Source of the DNA: Rhodococcus xishaensis | GTDB taxonomy: Bacteria > Actinomycetota > Actinomycetes > Mycobacteriales > Mycobacteriaceae | Reading direction: 5' to 3' | Length of the DNA stretch: 64,000 bases | Assembly (NCBI RefSeq): GCF_004011825.1 | Contig: NZ_RKLO01000006.1 | Coordinates: forward strand, 124,001-188,000 | Shown here: positions 47,001-55,134 of the stretch, piece after piece | Numbering within the stretch: the first letter of the stretch is position 1 | Layout: each line of letters opens with the position of its first letter | Translations under genes and position numbers: made by a program | The notes under the pieces: generated by a model | Databases searched by the model: none | The model's input: the letters and a program-made list of their open reading frames with translations, nothing else | Told to the model about the DNA's origin: nothing

Positions 47001-50000
47001 GGGCGGACCGTACCGTCTGCTGGTGAACGCACTGTGCGAGGACACCCCCGATGGCCCGGTGCTCGGTGCGGTGTTCGGGTGGTCCGAGCCGGACCTGTCC
47101 GCATCGGATGCCGAGACGATCAGCGACGGCTGGGCGGTCGCGTTGCAGGAACTCGCGGCGATCGCGTCCGATCACTCCGGGCCGGGACTGCTCACCCCGT
47201 CCGACGTTCCACTCGCCGCGCTCACCCAGTCCGAGATCGACACGGTCACCGCGGCAGCCCCGGCTGGGGTGGAGACCATCTGGCCGCTGTCACCGCTGCA
47301 GGAGGGCCTGTACTTCCAGGCCGCAATCGCTGACGGCGCCGACATCTACACGGCCCAGTTCTCGCTGGACTTCGATCGGCACCTGGATCTGGAGCGGCTC
47401 GCCACCGCCATCCGCACGCTGCAGCGCCGCAACCCGACGCTGCGCGCCGGGTTCGTCAGCGCCGGGCTGACTGCCCCGGTGCAGTTCGTCAGCGCCGGAC
47501 TGGACGTTCCGATCATCGAGGTCGACCTGCGCGACCTGGATGATGAGGCACGCGAGGTCCGCGCCACGCAGCTGATGCTCGAGGACCGGCTCACCCCGTT
47601 CGATCTGACTGCACCGCCGCTGTGGCGCGCGATGGTCCTGCGACTGTCCGACGCGCGCGACCGCCTGGTGATCAACCGTCAGTTCCTGCTGTGGGACGGC
47701 TGGTCCAACGGCCTCGTCGTCAGCCAGCTCCTCGCGCTGTACGAGGAGGGTGGCGACGACACCGGATTCTTCACTCCCGAAAACGGATTCGACGACTACC
47801 TGTCCTGGCTCGCCAGGCGGGACGGAGACGTTGCGAACGGTGCATGGGCACGGGCGCTGTCCGGGATCGAGGAGCCGACATTGCTCGCTCGGCGCACCGG
47901 CGAGCCCGCGGGACTTCCCGACCGCCGCGACGCGGTGCTCTCCCGCGAACTCGGCGAGCGGCTACACACACAAGCCGCCCGTACCGGCGTGACGCTCAAC
48001 GCCATCCTCAGCGCGGCACTCGGGCTCGTGCTCGCCGGCGCGACCGGCCGCACCGACGTCGTGTTCGGTGCAACCGTCGCGGGCCGGCCTCCTGAGGTGC
48101 CGGGCATAGACTCCGTGGCCGGCATGTTCCTGAACACCGTGCCAGTGCGGATGTCGTTGCGACCGAACGAGTCCGTCGCGGATCTCATGCGTCGCACACA
48201 GTCGGGGCGGCTCGAACTGATGCCGTACGACTACCTCGGACTCGCGACGATCCAGCGAGCGAGCGAGCACCGCGAACTCTTCGACGTGCTGTACGTGTTG
48301 CAGAACTTCGTCGACGAGCGGCAGGTGTCGGCGCTGCATGCCGCCCACGACATCAGCGGCGGCGACAGCATCGACCACACGCACTACCCGCTGACAGTGG
48401 TCGTCACCCCGGGCACCGAGACCAAGGTGAAGTTCGAGTTCCATCCCGACAAGGTGTCGGCGTCCGACACCGAACGCCTGCTGGCGGGATTCGTGCGGTT
48501 GCTCGAGCAGTTCGCCGATGACGTGGACGTGCCCGTCGGGCGGACGGGCACTCTCGCACCGCCTGACCGCGCCCGCCTGGAAGCCCGGCTCACCGAGACC
48601 ACACACCCGGTGCCGGAGAAGACGATCGCGGACCTGTTCACCGCGACCGCACAGCGGATCCCCGACGCGACCGCGCTGGTGTTCGGCGACGACCTCGTCA
48701 CCTACGCGGACCTCGACGCGAGGATCAACCGCCTGGCGCGGATGCTGCTCGCACACGGTGCCGGCCCGGAACGGATCGTCGCTCTGGCACTGCCGCGGTC
48801 GGTGGAGACCGTCGTCGCGCTTTTCGCAGTGCTGCGGACCGGCGCCGCGTATCTCCCGCTCGAACTCGATCACCCCTCCGAGCGCCTGGTCGGGATGCTC
48901 GAGGACGCACGACCGGTGACGATGGTGACCACCACGGCGGTCGCCGAAACCCTCAGCGCGGCAACGGTCGATGTGATCCTGCTCGACGACTCGGCGGTTC
49001 ACGACACGCTCCGAGCCACCGACGACTCGGTCCTCGCCGACGCCGAACTCGGCGGCTTCGCACCCGGAACCCCGGGCCGCATGGACCATCCCGCGTACGT
49101 GATCTACACGTCGGGCTCCACCGGCAAGCCCAAGGGTGTGGTGACGCCGTACCGCGGCTTGACCAACATGCAGTTCAACCACCGCGAGGAGATCTTCGAA
49201 CCCATCGTTCGTTCCGGGGGCGGGCGCACGCTGCGCATCGCTCACACCGTGTCGTTCGCGTTCGACATGTCCTGGGAAGAGTTGCTGTGGCTCGTCGAGG
49301 GGCACGAGGTGCACATCTGCGACGAGACGCTGCGTCGTGACGCGCGGGCGCTCGTCGAGTACGGCGACCGGCACGCGATCGACGTCGTCAACGTGACGCC
49401 GACCTACGCACGGCACCTGATCGAGGACGGGTTGCTCGAGGACGGGCCGGGACAGCACCGGCCCCCGCTGGTCCTGCTCGGCGGTGAAGCCGTCTCCGAC
49501 CAGGTGTGGGACGCGTTGCGCGAGACCGACGGAACCTGCGGCTACAACCTGTACGGCCCCACCGAGTACACCATCAACACGCTCGGCGGTGGCACCAGCG
49601 ACAGTGTGACGCCCACGGTGGGCCGGCCGATCTGGAACACCGTCGCGCACATCCTCGACGGCTGGCTCCGCCCCGTCCCGGACGGGGTCGCGGGCGAACT
49701 GTACATCTCCGGTGTCGGACTCGCGCGCGGCTACCTCGGCCGGTTCGGCCTGACCGCTGAGCGGTTCGTCGCCGACTCGATCGTCGGCGGTGGCGCTCGC
49801 ATGTACCGCACCGGCGATCTCGTCAGACGTGGACCCGACGGCAACATCGACTTCCTCGGGCGCACCGACGACCAGGTGAAGATCCGCGGGCATCGCGTGG
49901 AACTGGGCGAGGTCGAAGCGGTGCTGGCCGCGCACGACTCGGTGCGGCAGGCCGCGGTGATCGCCGACGCCGGGCCCGGCGGCATCAAGCGCCTGGTCGC

Positions 50001-53000
50001 CTACGTGGTGTCGGCACACGCGACCCCGTCCGCGGAGGTGGCCGCTCACGCGCGCAAGGCGCTGCCGGACTACATGGTTCCGGTCGCTTTCATCGCCGTC
50101 GAGACGTTGCCGATGACCGTCAACGGCAAACTCGACGTGCGCGCGCTGCCGTCTGCGGACACCGTCCTCGGACGCGCCGGGGGTGAGTCCCGCGCGCCGC
50201 GGAACCCCGTCGAAGACACGCTGTGCCGGCTGTTCGGCGAGGTTCTCGAGCTTCCCGAGGACACGGGACCCGGGATCGACGACAACTTCTTCGACCTCGG
50301 CGGTCACTCATTGCTCGCGACCCGGCTCATGAGCCGGGCACGTGCCGAATTGTCCGCCGAGTTGACGATGCGGGACCTGTTCGAGGCGCCCACTGTGGCC
50401 GAACTCGCGGAGCGCATCGCGGGTCGATCCGAGTCGATCCGTCCGGTCCTGGTCACGGGACAGCGACCCGACCATCTGCCGCTCTCGCCTGCGCAACAGC
50501 GGCTGTGGCTGATCCAGCAGATCGAGAAGGGCAGCCAGGAGGGCACAGAGAAGGGCACCGAGCAGGACACAGCGGCGTCCTCCGCCTACAACTTCCCGAT
50601 CGTTCTGCGCCTACGCGGTCTCCTCGACGTCGAGGCGTTCACACAGGCCCTCGGTGACGTCGTCGCCCGACACGAGGTGCTCCGCACTGTGTTCGACGAG
50701 CACGAAGGCGATCCGGTCCAGGTGATCCTGGACGACGCCCACCTCGAGGTGAACGTTCTCGACGCCCAACCCGACGACGCAGAGCCCGACGAGGCCAGCC
50801 GCCTAGTGGCGGCCGCCGTCGCCCGACCGTTCGACCTAGCCTCCGAGATCCCCGTGCGTGCCACGGTGATCCGTGTCGGTGATGACGAGTACGTTCTTGC
50901 CCTCGTTCTGCATCACATTGCAACCGACGAATGGTCGGACCGGCCGTTCCTGCGGGACCTGATGGTCGCCTACGCGGCCCGCATCCACGGCGCGGCACCC
51001 GAATGGACGCCACTACCGGTGCAGTACGCGGACTACACGTTGTGGCAGCGGGCGTTGCTCGGCGATCCGTCCGATGCCGACTCGCTGATCAGCCGCCAAC
51101 TCGACTACTGGACAGAGGTTCTCGACGGCGCGCCCGAGGAACTGGCGCTGCCCACCGACCGCACGCGGGCTGCCCGGCCCAGCTTCGCCGGCGGTGCAAT
51201 CGAACTGGACCTTGCCGCAGAGACAACCGTCGCCCTGCGAGCCCTCGCCCGTGAACGCGGCGCGAGCATGTTCATGGTGCTGCACGCCGCTTCGGCGGCT
51301 CTGCTGCACCGGCTGGGTGCCGGCGACGACCTGCCGTTGGGGGCGCCGGTCGCCGGGCGCGCCGAGCAGGGCCTCGACGATCTCGTCGGCTTCTTCGTCA
51401 ACACCGTCGTGCTCCGCACCGATGTCTCGGGCGACCCGACGTTCGCGCAGCTGCTGGGCCGGGTCAAGGAGCTCGACCTGGCGGCGTTCTCGCACGCGGA
51501 CGTGCCGTTCGAGTCGGTCGTCGAACGCGTCAATCCGGCGCGCACGCTGGCCCGGAATCCGTTGTTCCAGGTGATGGTCGGCTACCACAGCCGAGTCGCC
51601 GAGGCGGTGTCGTCGCCGGAGCTGACGCTCGCGTCGGTGTCGTCGTCGGACCTGGCGCTCGCGCCGGTGTCGATCGAGGAGCGCAGCGCCAAATTCGATC
51701 TCGCGTTCAACTGGACCGAGTTCCTCGACGAGGACCGGGTGCAATTGCGGCTCGAGTACAGCGCCGACCTGTTCGACCACGACACCGCCACGCGCATAGC
51801 GCGCCGCCAAGCGGCCGTACTCGGTGCTGTCGCGTCGAATCCCACGGCCCGTGTATCCGCCGTCGACGTGTTCCTCGACGGTGAACGCGGCGCCGTCCTG
51901 CACCAGTTCAACGACACGCTCCGCCCGGTCGAGGAGCTGACGTTGCCGGACGCCTTCGACCGCTGGGTGCGGTGGACCCCCGATGCTGTGGCCGTGTCGG
52001 ACCGGGACGGCGCGGCCACCTTCGCCGAGCTCGACGAGCGGTCCCGGCGCATTGCCGGAGTGCTCGCCTCACGTGGGATTCGCACTGAAAGCGTTGTGGG
52101 TCTAGCGGTCCCGAGGTCGATCGACATGGTCGCCGCGGTCCTCGGGGTGCTGCGGCTGGGCGCGGCGTACCTGCCGCTCGATCTCACCCATCCGGCGGAC
52201 CGCATAACGTACATGCTCGAGGACTCGGGTGCTCAGATCCTGCTCACCACAGCGCCCGAATCGGCGCGAATCGTGACCGACGTGACCAGGGTGCTGCTCG
52301 ACGATCCGGACGTGCGGGGCGAACTCGCAGGTCCACTGCCCGACGACCTGCCAACCCCGCCTGGGGGCCTCGACCATGCGGCCTACGTCATCTACACGTC
52401 TGGATCGACGGGACGGCCCAAGGGCGCTGTGCTGCCGCACGAGGGCATCATGAGCTTGGTCGCCACGGCCGAGGACCGGATGAGGCTCACGACCGGTTCG
52501 GTGGTCATGCAGTTCGCGTCTGTCGGCTTCGACGTCGCTGTGTTCGAGTTGTCGATGGCGCTGTGCACAGGGTCGAGGTTGGTGATCATCCCGGAGGAGG
52601 CGCGGGTTGCCGGACCGGAGCTCACCGATTTCATGCACGAGCGTGGCGTCACGCATGCGATCCTGCCGCCGTCGCTGATGGCGGCGCTGCCTCCGGGATG
52701 CCTTGTACCGGAGGGTTGCACCGTGCTTGTGGGCACCGAGACGGTGCCGCCGGACCTCGTCGGACGCTGGGCCGAGCGACTGAATCTGTTGGCCGCCTAC
52801 GGGCTCACCGAGGCAACCGTCAACAACACTCTGTGGCAGGCGCAGCCGGGCTGGACCGAGGCGGTGCCGATCGGCATCCCCGACCCCAACGAACAGGCAT
52901 ACGTGCTCGACGACCTGCTGCGTCCGGTACCGCCGGGCATCGCCGGCGAGCTGTACATCGCCGGGCGTGGCCTGGCTCGTGGCTACCTCGGCAGGCCGGC

Positions 53001-54993
53001 GCTCACGGCGGGACGGTTCGTCGCGAACCCGTTCGGTCCCGGCCGCATGTACCGCACCGGGGACCGAGCCCGGTGGCGGGTGGACGGGAACATCGACTTC
53101 CTCGGCCGCGTCGACGACCAGGTGAAGATCCGCGGATTCAGGATCGAACTCGGCGAGATCATTGCCGCGCTCTCGAGCCATCCGGCGGTCAGCCAGGCCG
53201 CGGTGGTCGCGGATCGGGACGTCGGCATCACCCGCCTCGTCGGGTATGTCTCGCCCGAGTTCGACGACGGCGCGGACTCCGTTGTCGCCGTGGACGCCTC
53301 CGACGTCAAGGCACATGCTGCGGGACTGCTGCCGGACTACATGGTGCCCACCATGGTCGTGGTATTGCCGGGTGCACTGCCCCTCACCCCGAACGGCAAG
53401 CTCGACCGCCGGGCGCTGCCCGCGCCGGACTGGGCGGCCCTGGCCGGAGATGGCACTCCGCGCGACGAGGTCGAACGGCAACTCTGCGAGATCTTCTCGG
53501 AGATCCTGCATCTGCCGGCGGTCGGCGTCCACGACGGCTTCTTCGACCTCGGAGGGCACTCCATGGCGTCGATGAGACTCGTCGGACGGGTCCGCGCCCT
53601 GTTCGGGTGCGAGATCACCATCCGGGACATCTTCGACACCCCGACGGTGGCAGAACTGGCCGAGGTCGTTCGCCGCCGCAACACACCCGCTCGGCCGGCG
53701 CTCGTCGCGGCCGGCGCCGCGACACCCGTTCCGTTGGCGCCCGCACAGCGACTGCACTGGTTGCGGCATCGTGCGGCGGGTTCGTCCGCGCGCGCCGACC
53801 ACGCGCTCGCGCTGCGACTGCACGAGACGATCGACGCGGACGTGTTGGCACGGGCGCTCGATGATGTCGTCGACCGCCATGTCACGCTGCGAACCGTGTT
53901 CGCTCCAGATGGTTCGGAGGTGTTCGCCTACGACGGTCCGCGGCCAGGAATCGACGTCATCGAGGTGGGTGATGACGACCTGTACCGTCGGGCGTACGAG
54001 TTGGCGCAGTTGCGGATCGACCTCACCGGAGAAGCGCCGCTGCGAGTGCATGTGGTCAGTGACGACGCCGGACGTCAGGTGCTCCTGCTGACGATGCACC
54101 ATCTCGCGGTCGACGAGTGGTCGGTAGTGCCGCTACTCGGAGACCTGTTGTCCGCGTATGTATTCCGTTCTTCTGGTGTCGAGCCGCAGTGGGAGCCACT
54201 CACGGTGGAGTACCCCGACTACGTGCGGTGGCAGCACGTGGTGCTCGGCGATCCGGCCGATCCGGATAGTCGGCACGCGCGCCAGCTCGACTACTGGCGG
54301 AAGCGGTTGTCGGGCATGCCGGCCCGGATCCCTCTCCCCGCCCCGGCGGGGATGCGAGAGGCGCGCCGCGAGATGGTGCCAATCGAGATCGATGCCGGTC
54401 TGCACGAGGGGATCGACCGGCTAGCCGGCCGCACCGGGACAAGCATGTTCATGGTGCTGCAAGCGGCGTTGGCGACGCTATTGACGATGCACGGTGCGGG
54501 CAGCGACATTCCGATCGGTGCGCTCGTCGCGGGGCGGACGGAGGACGCGCTCGCGCCGATGGTCGGGTGCTTCTTCAACCTCGTTGTGATGCGGACCGAC
54601 ACGAGCGGAACGCCCGACTTCGAGGAGTTGCTCGCCCGGATCCGCGTCTCCAATCTCGACGCGCTCGATCATCCGGATGTCGGTTTCGCCGACGTCGCCG
54701 CCGAAATCGATGGCGTGGGATCCGGAAGCCGCTTCCCCCAGGTGATGCTGATACACCACGAGCAGGCGCGCTTCGACGCGCTCGACGGCGTACTGGACGG
54801 GTTCTTGCCGGTGCCGGTCGGGTTGCCGTCCGCGGAGTTGGCGCTCAGCTTCTACGAACCGGTCGGCCCCGGTCCGGTCCATGCCTACTTCGAGTTCTCG
54901 ACCGCAACCGTCGATGGTGACGTTGTCGCGGCATGGGCGCGCGAGCTGCCGGCGCTGCTGACCTCGGTCGTGGATGCCAGCGAAGGAAGGTGA
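38047..54993 (+). CDS. rhbC: Tetramodular NRPS for a hydroxamate siderophore
   Basis: 5648 residues. Order: C1-A1-T1-E1-C2-A2-T2-E2-C3-A3-T3-C4-A4-T4-C5. Landmarks: C1 HHSIVDG 151; A1 P-loop 616; T1 Ser1012; E1 HHLVVDG 1191; C2 HHVVADG 1679; A2 2129; T2 Ser2531; E2 HHLVVDG 2720; C3 degenerate at 3212; A3 3684; T3 Ser4088; C4 HHIATDE 4289; A4 4780; T4 Ser5172; C5 HHLAVDE 5351. Specificity codes read by hand: A1 DINYWGGIGK (formyl-hydroxyornithine type), A2 DVPHASLVEK (serine-like), A3 DMENLGLINK (hydroxyornithine), A4 DVFILGAVNK (unclear, acyl-hydroxyornithine likely). No thioesterase; terminal C5 may release by cyclisation, as in erythrochelin/foroxymithine-type lines. The same four-residue product is published for RhbC of R. 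equi. Confidence 0.93.
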   Translation: MSADHHSAAPLLDGAVANLPVTAAQSEILVAQQLDPLSTVYNLSLVAEVTGAIDLDGLALAIRRTVADAEALHVRFRVGDDHTLHQVPAPADAWPLDVVDVRGAADPEAAAQAWMDRDMATVVDVTGDDALFAHALFRLADDHVVWYQRYHHSIVDGLGISLIVADVVARYSDSNLGDPELESKAGQWSLRDLVDADVEYRSSARFTADRDYWLTEILEAPEPPQLCAGGTDGAGISGPPESTTVLIDAAIADALYAFAAEAGIRRTRLPMALLVAYLHRITGLRDLTLSIPMAARVGRAMRRTPGMASTILPVTFHVDPESTVGELARAIDARLVTALRHGRYRGGDLDREVRAIDPDRRVFGPGINSMMFEHPVELDGNPTRIRSSVTGPVRDLDFSIQGGEDGEPIRIDLRAPAGNRDELMRHRDRLTHFISQFLKDPVVTVGALEPMTDDERRRVLVGWNDTDEPQPSHTVPQLFADAVRRDADAEALVAGDRRLTYRELSERVAQLAHHLRERGLAPEEVVAVALPRSAEMVVGLLAVLCAGGAFVPLDPSWPQERRDRVRADARARLVLTGPGGVDGGADSVLVDLDDWAHADLPTDLPDPELDGRRLAYVIFTSGSTGRPKGAMIRHEAIGARLVWQRERVLGFGPDDASLFKAPLSFDISINEILLPLVSGGRLVVTEPGGERDPQYLLDLIARERVTFVYLVSSMLDVLLDLARGTDLLSGLRHVWCGGEVLTPDLFDRFRRQLSTTLYHGYGPAEATIGVSHVIYRDDAARIATSIGRPNPNTQLYVLDSQLRPVPEGIGGELYAGGYLLGRGYVGASGLTAARFVANPFADDGSRLYRTGDLARWAPDGSLDFLGRADNQVKIRGMRLELEDVEAALASNPDVRHGAVLVRKTPVGANYLAAYVVANGDREVTADDLRAWAADRLPEYMVPSAFVMLDAFPLTPNGKLDRRALPEPDLTAAAEHVAPRTDLEATLCALIAGVLGLERVGVTDDFFALGGDSIVAIQLVSQARREGLSVSARDVFQLRTAGALAAALYGRVTDRADADDVAAGAVAATPVVARVCGAGASVRTFHQWVLVQIPAGLGEETATAALQAVVDRHDALRARWDRQTGTLVVPDESVPATVHVSELPDGSDAADAVIAAERAAAVDLLDPESGIMLQAVLFHRADAPGQLLLVGHHLVVDGVSWRILVEDFARAATALAGGTQAPAAVELPPVGTSLRRWSQLLDERVRGGAFEDELDYWRSVTATGSLEIGSRAVDPALDTWAEADATTVQTMPEVTAPLLAEVPVAYHTGVGDVLVAALALALRRWRGSDRADVLVDLEGHGREEHLVRLPGTALDVSRTVGWFTTVYPVRLQMETDNVPSALRSVKEQLRRIPNNGFGYGALRFLSGVGGDLAAGTTPPVLFNYLGRVTSGAGVDWLPAATGGGSDPAMPIGHALTVDVIATDGPDGPTLHTTLTRAGGVLSQAEVDEFAAHWAAALREVAASATDGGHTPSDFPLVPMAQADVDQLAESTPTLSDVLPTTPLQDGIYFHSVYERGIHERDGSVDTEPDPYVVQQVVELTGEVDAIAMHRALQGVVDRHDVLRAGLRPLSDGRVVQVISARADVPIAVLDLSGDPDWLDAVDRLLAADRVRGFDFEHPPLVRYTLVRIDQARFLLLQSIHHVVADGWSVPVMLRELMALYSPAGPPPALPAPAPYRAYLEWLASRDRDRSLEAWRVALAGADEPPALPGTPTAGATEVRSVEVALSAVATEALERLGRERGLTTSTLIHGAWGMLLARLTGRRDVLFGSTVSGRGGDLPGIEAMVGLFINTVPARLRLSTEETPAEILSRWQSEQSGLLDHQYVGLGELRRLTGLQELFETLVVVENYPIGNTSIADPSGAVQIAGIRFDEHPPYPLTLIAVPGDRLRLEVKYDAARVGDATAAQMADGLLAVLSLLPETIDGPVAAVELADRPAPTPRTEFPDATVPALLEARAERNPDAIAVEFEGRSLTYAQLHERANRLAHLLIERGVRPESRVAVALPRSLELVVALLAVGKAGGAYVPLDTGYPAERLGYMLEDSAPVCLLTSADAVADLPRGGAETIAVDEVDLDAYPTDRPRVALCPQHAAYVIYTSGSTGRPKGVVVPHTGVVNRLLWMQSFRPILATDRVLQKTPSSFDVSVPEFFGPLLAGATLVLARPDGHRDPQYLAELIAEARITRAHFVPSMLELFLAEPKARACGGMRVVASSGEALPLAVARRFSEVLPGAVLDNLYGPTEASVEVSFAAAVQALSAEATVVPIGVPVSNTALYVLDPYLLPVADGGVGELYLAGPQLARGYLGRPAATGDRFVADPFGAPGDRMYRTGDVVRRNGDGAIEFLGRADDQVKLRGFRVELGEIEAQLASHPDVTRAAAVIREDVPGHQQLVGYLVADPALDTETVRRHLARTLPGFMVPAAFVVVDALPLSPSGKLDRRALPAPNVATPTPTTDSALSPLVSASPRVSTLVGLVAEVLGLDAVGEDDDFFALGGDSILAIRLVNLARRENISITPRQIFEQRTARALARLIGDDAPVVQQDAVRERVDPTGDLPPLPVVHRLSEWSGGTNRFNQAVLLHSPVGATTQNLTAALQSVLDHHDGLRQQLTRHAAGVWSLHIAASGSVVPSLHRVDVAGYDDTQLRAVIESESNAAADRLDPESGAMLEAVWFDAGDAEPGRLLLVAHHLVVDGVSWRVLLEDLPMSWVAAQSGQPAALDPVGTSVKEYAELVAAQAQRPARLRELAHWTAVTAPGAELVPSAQGDATIATGSRRSVRLSVADTEAVLMAVPALAHADVTDVLVAALRIAVDRWFAGQGREADLLIDLERHGREELVPGIDLSRTVGWFTNITPVRLRGTLSVGASVTSGGTSGGSPIEVLKDVKESLRAAPDGGIGFGMLRYVNGRTAGLLRSGAQAQVLFNYLGRTPAGLVGPWTTAPETDSLATDPDIDMGGPYRLLVNALCEDTPDGPVLGAVFGWSEPDLSASDAETISDGWAVALQELAAIASDHSGPGLLTPSDVPLAALTQSEIDTVTAAAPAGVETIWPLSPLQEGLYFQAAIADGADIYTAQFSLDFDRHLDLERLATAIRTLQRRNPTLRAGFVSAGLTAPVQFVSAGLDVPIIEVDLRDLDDEAREVRATQLMLEDRLTPFDLTAPPLWRAMVLRLSDARDRLVINRQFLLWDGWSNGLVVSQLLALYEEGGDDTGFFTPENGFDDYLSWLARRDGDVANGAWARALSGIEEPTLLARRTGEPAGLPDRRDAVLSRELGERLHTQAARTGVTLNAILSAALGLVLAGATGRTDVVFGATVAGRPPEVPGIDSVAGMFLNTVPVRMSLRPNESVADLMRRTQSGRLELMPYDYLGLATIQRASEHRELFDVLYVLQNFVDERQVSALHAAHDISGGDSIDHTHYPLTVVVTPGTETKVKFEFHPDKVSASDTERLLAGFVRLLEQFADDVDVPVGRTGTLAPPDRARLEARLTETTHPVPEKTIADLFTATAQRIPDATALVFGDDLVTYADLDARINRLARMLLAHGAGPERIVALALPRSVETVVALFAVLRTGAAYLPLELDHPSERLVGMLEDARPVTMVTTTAVAETLSAATVDVILLDDSAVHDTLRATDDSVLADAELGGFAPGTPGRMDHPAYVIYTSGSTGKPKGVVTPYRGLTNMQFNHREEIFEPIVRSGGGRTLRIAHTVSFAFDMSWEELLWLVEGHEVHICDETLRRDARALVEYGDRHAIDVVNVTPTYARHLIEDGLLEDGPGQHRPPLVLLGGEAVSDQVWDALRETDGTCGYNLYGPTEYTINTLGGGTSDSVTPTVGRPIWNTVAHILDGWLRPVPDGVAGELYISGVGLARGYLGRFGLTAERFVADSIVGGGARMYRTGDLVRRGPDGNIDFLGRTDDQVKIRGHRVELGEVEAVLAAHDSVRQAAVIADAGPGGIKRLVAYVVSAHATPSAEVAAHARKALPDYMVPVAFIAVETLPMTVNGKLDVRALPSADTVLGRAGGESRAPRNPVEDTLCRLFGEVLELPEDTGPGIDDNFFDLGGHSLLATRLMSRARAELSAELTMRDLFEAPTVAELAERIAGRSESIRPVLVTGQRPDHLPLSPAQQRLWLIQQIEKGSQEGTEKGTEQDTAASSAYNFPIVLRLRGLLDVEAFTQALGDVVARHEVLRTVFDEHEGDPVQVILDDAHLEVNVLDAQPDDAEPDEASRLVAAAVARPFDLASEIPVRATVIRVGDDEYVLALVLHHIATDEWSDRPFLRDLMVAYAARIHGAAPEWTPLPVQYADYTLWQRALLGDPSDADSLISRQLDYWTEVLDGAPEELALPTDRTRAARPSFAGGAIELDLAAETTVALRALARERGASMFMVLHAASAALLHRLGAGDDLPLGAPVAGRAEQGLDDLVGFFVNTVVLRTDVSGDPTFAQLLGRVKELDLAAFSHADVPFESVVERVNPARTLARNPLFQVMVGYHSRVAEAVSSPELTLASVSSSDLALAPVSIEERSAKFDLAFNWTEFLDEDRVQLRLEYSADLFDHDTATRIARRQAAVLGAVASNPTARVSAVDVFLDGERGAVLHQFNDTLRPVEELTLPDAFDRWVRWTPDAVAVSDRDGAATFAELDERSRRIAGVLASRGIRTESVVGLAVPRSIDMVAAVLGVLRLGAAYLPLDLTHPADRITYMLEDSGAQILLTTAPESARIVTDVTRVLLDDPDVRGELAGPLPDDLPTPPGGLDHAAYVIYTSGSTGRPKGAVLPHEGIMSLVATAEDRMRLTTGSVVMQFASVGFDVAVFELSMALCTGSRLVIIPEEARVAGPELTDFMHERGVTHAILPPSLMAALPPGCLVPEGCTVLVGTETVPPDLVGRWAERLNLLAAYGLTEATVNNTLWQAQPGWTEAVPIGIPDPNEQAYVLDDLLRPVPPGIAGELYIAGRGLARGYLGRPALTAGRFVANPFGPGRMYRTGDRARWRVDGNIDFLGRVDDQVKIRGFRIELGEIIAALSSHPAVSQAAVVADRDVGITRLVGYVSPEFDDGADSVVAVDASDVKAHAAGLLPDYMVPTMVVVLPGALPLTPNGKLDRRALPAPDWAALAGDGTPRDEVERQLCEIFSEILHLPAVGVHDGFFDLGGHSMASMRLVGRVRALFGCEITIRDIFDTPTVAELAEVVRRRNTPARPALVAAGAATPVPLAPAQRLHWLRHRAAGSSARADHALALRLHETIDADVLARALDDVVDRHVTLRTVFAPDGSEVFAYDGPRPGIDVIEVGDDDLYRRAYELAQLRIDLTGEAPLRVHVVSDDAGRQVLLLTMHHLAVDEWSVVPLLGDLLSAYVFRSSGVEPQWEPLTVEYPDYVRWQHVVLGDPADPDSRHARQLDYWRKRLSGMPARIPLPAPAGMREARREMVPIEIDAGLHEGIDRLAGRTGTSMFMVLQAALATLLTMHGAGSDIPIGALVAGRTEDALAPMVGCFFNLVVMRTDTSGTPDFEELLARIRVSNLDALDHPDVGFADVAAEIDGVGSGSRFPQVMLIHHEQARFDALDGVLDGFLPVPVGLPSAELALSFYEPVGPGPVHAYFEFSTATVDGDVVAAWARELPALLTSVVDASEGR

Positions 54994-55061
54994 CGGGGAA
55001 GGGAAGTGATGGCTTTGTGACGAGCCACACCCTGTCCGAATGATCCCTTAGGGTTACTTAA

Positions 55062-55080
55062 TGAGGATAGCCTTTGCTAT
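55062..55080. promoter_or_regulatory. Probable IdeR box upstream of ornithine hydroxylase
   Basis: TGAGGATAGCCTTTGCTAT shares 12 of 19 positions with the IdeR consensus and lies 54 nt before the monooxygenase start, in a 141-nt gap after the NRPS. Weaker than the other two boxes. Confidence 0.55.
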
Positions 55081-55134
55081 CTTCTGCAACGGACAAAGAA
55101 CGAACCAAACAGGCTACGAAGACGGGTATGAGCG

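Noticed and set aside
42000-54000. Many long open frames antisense to the NRPS
   Set aside because: GC-rich codon shadow frames: Arg/Pro/Ala-biased, without domains or ribosome-binding sites.
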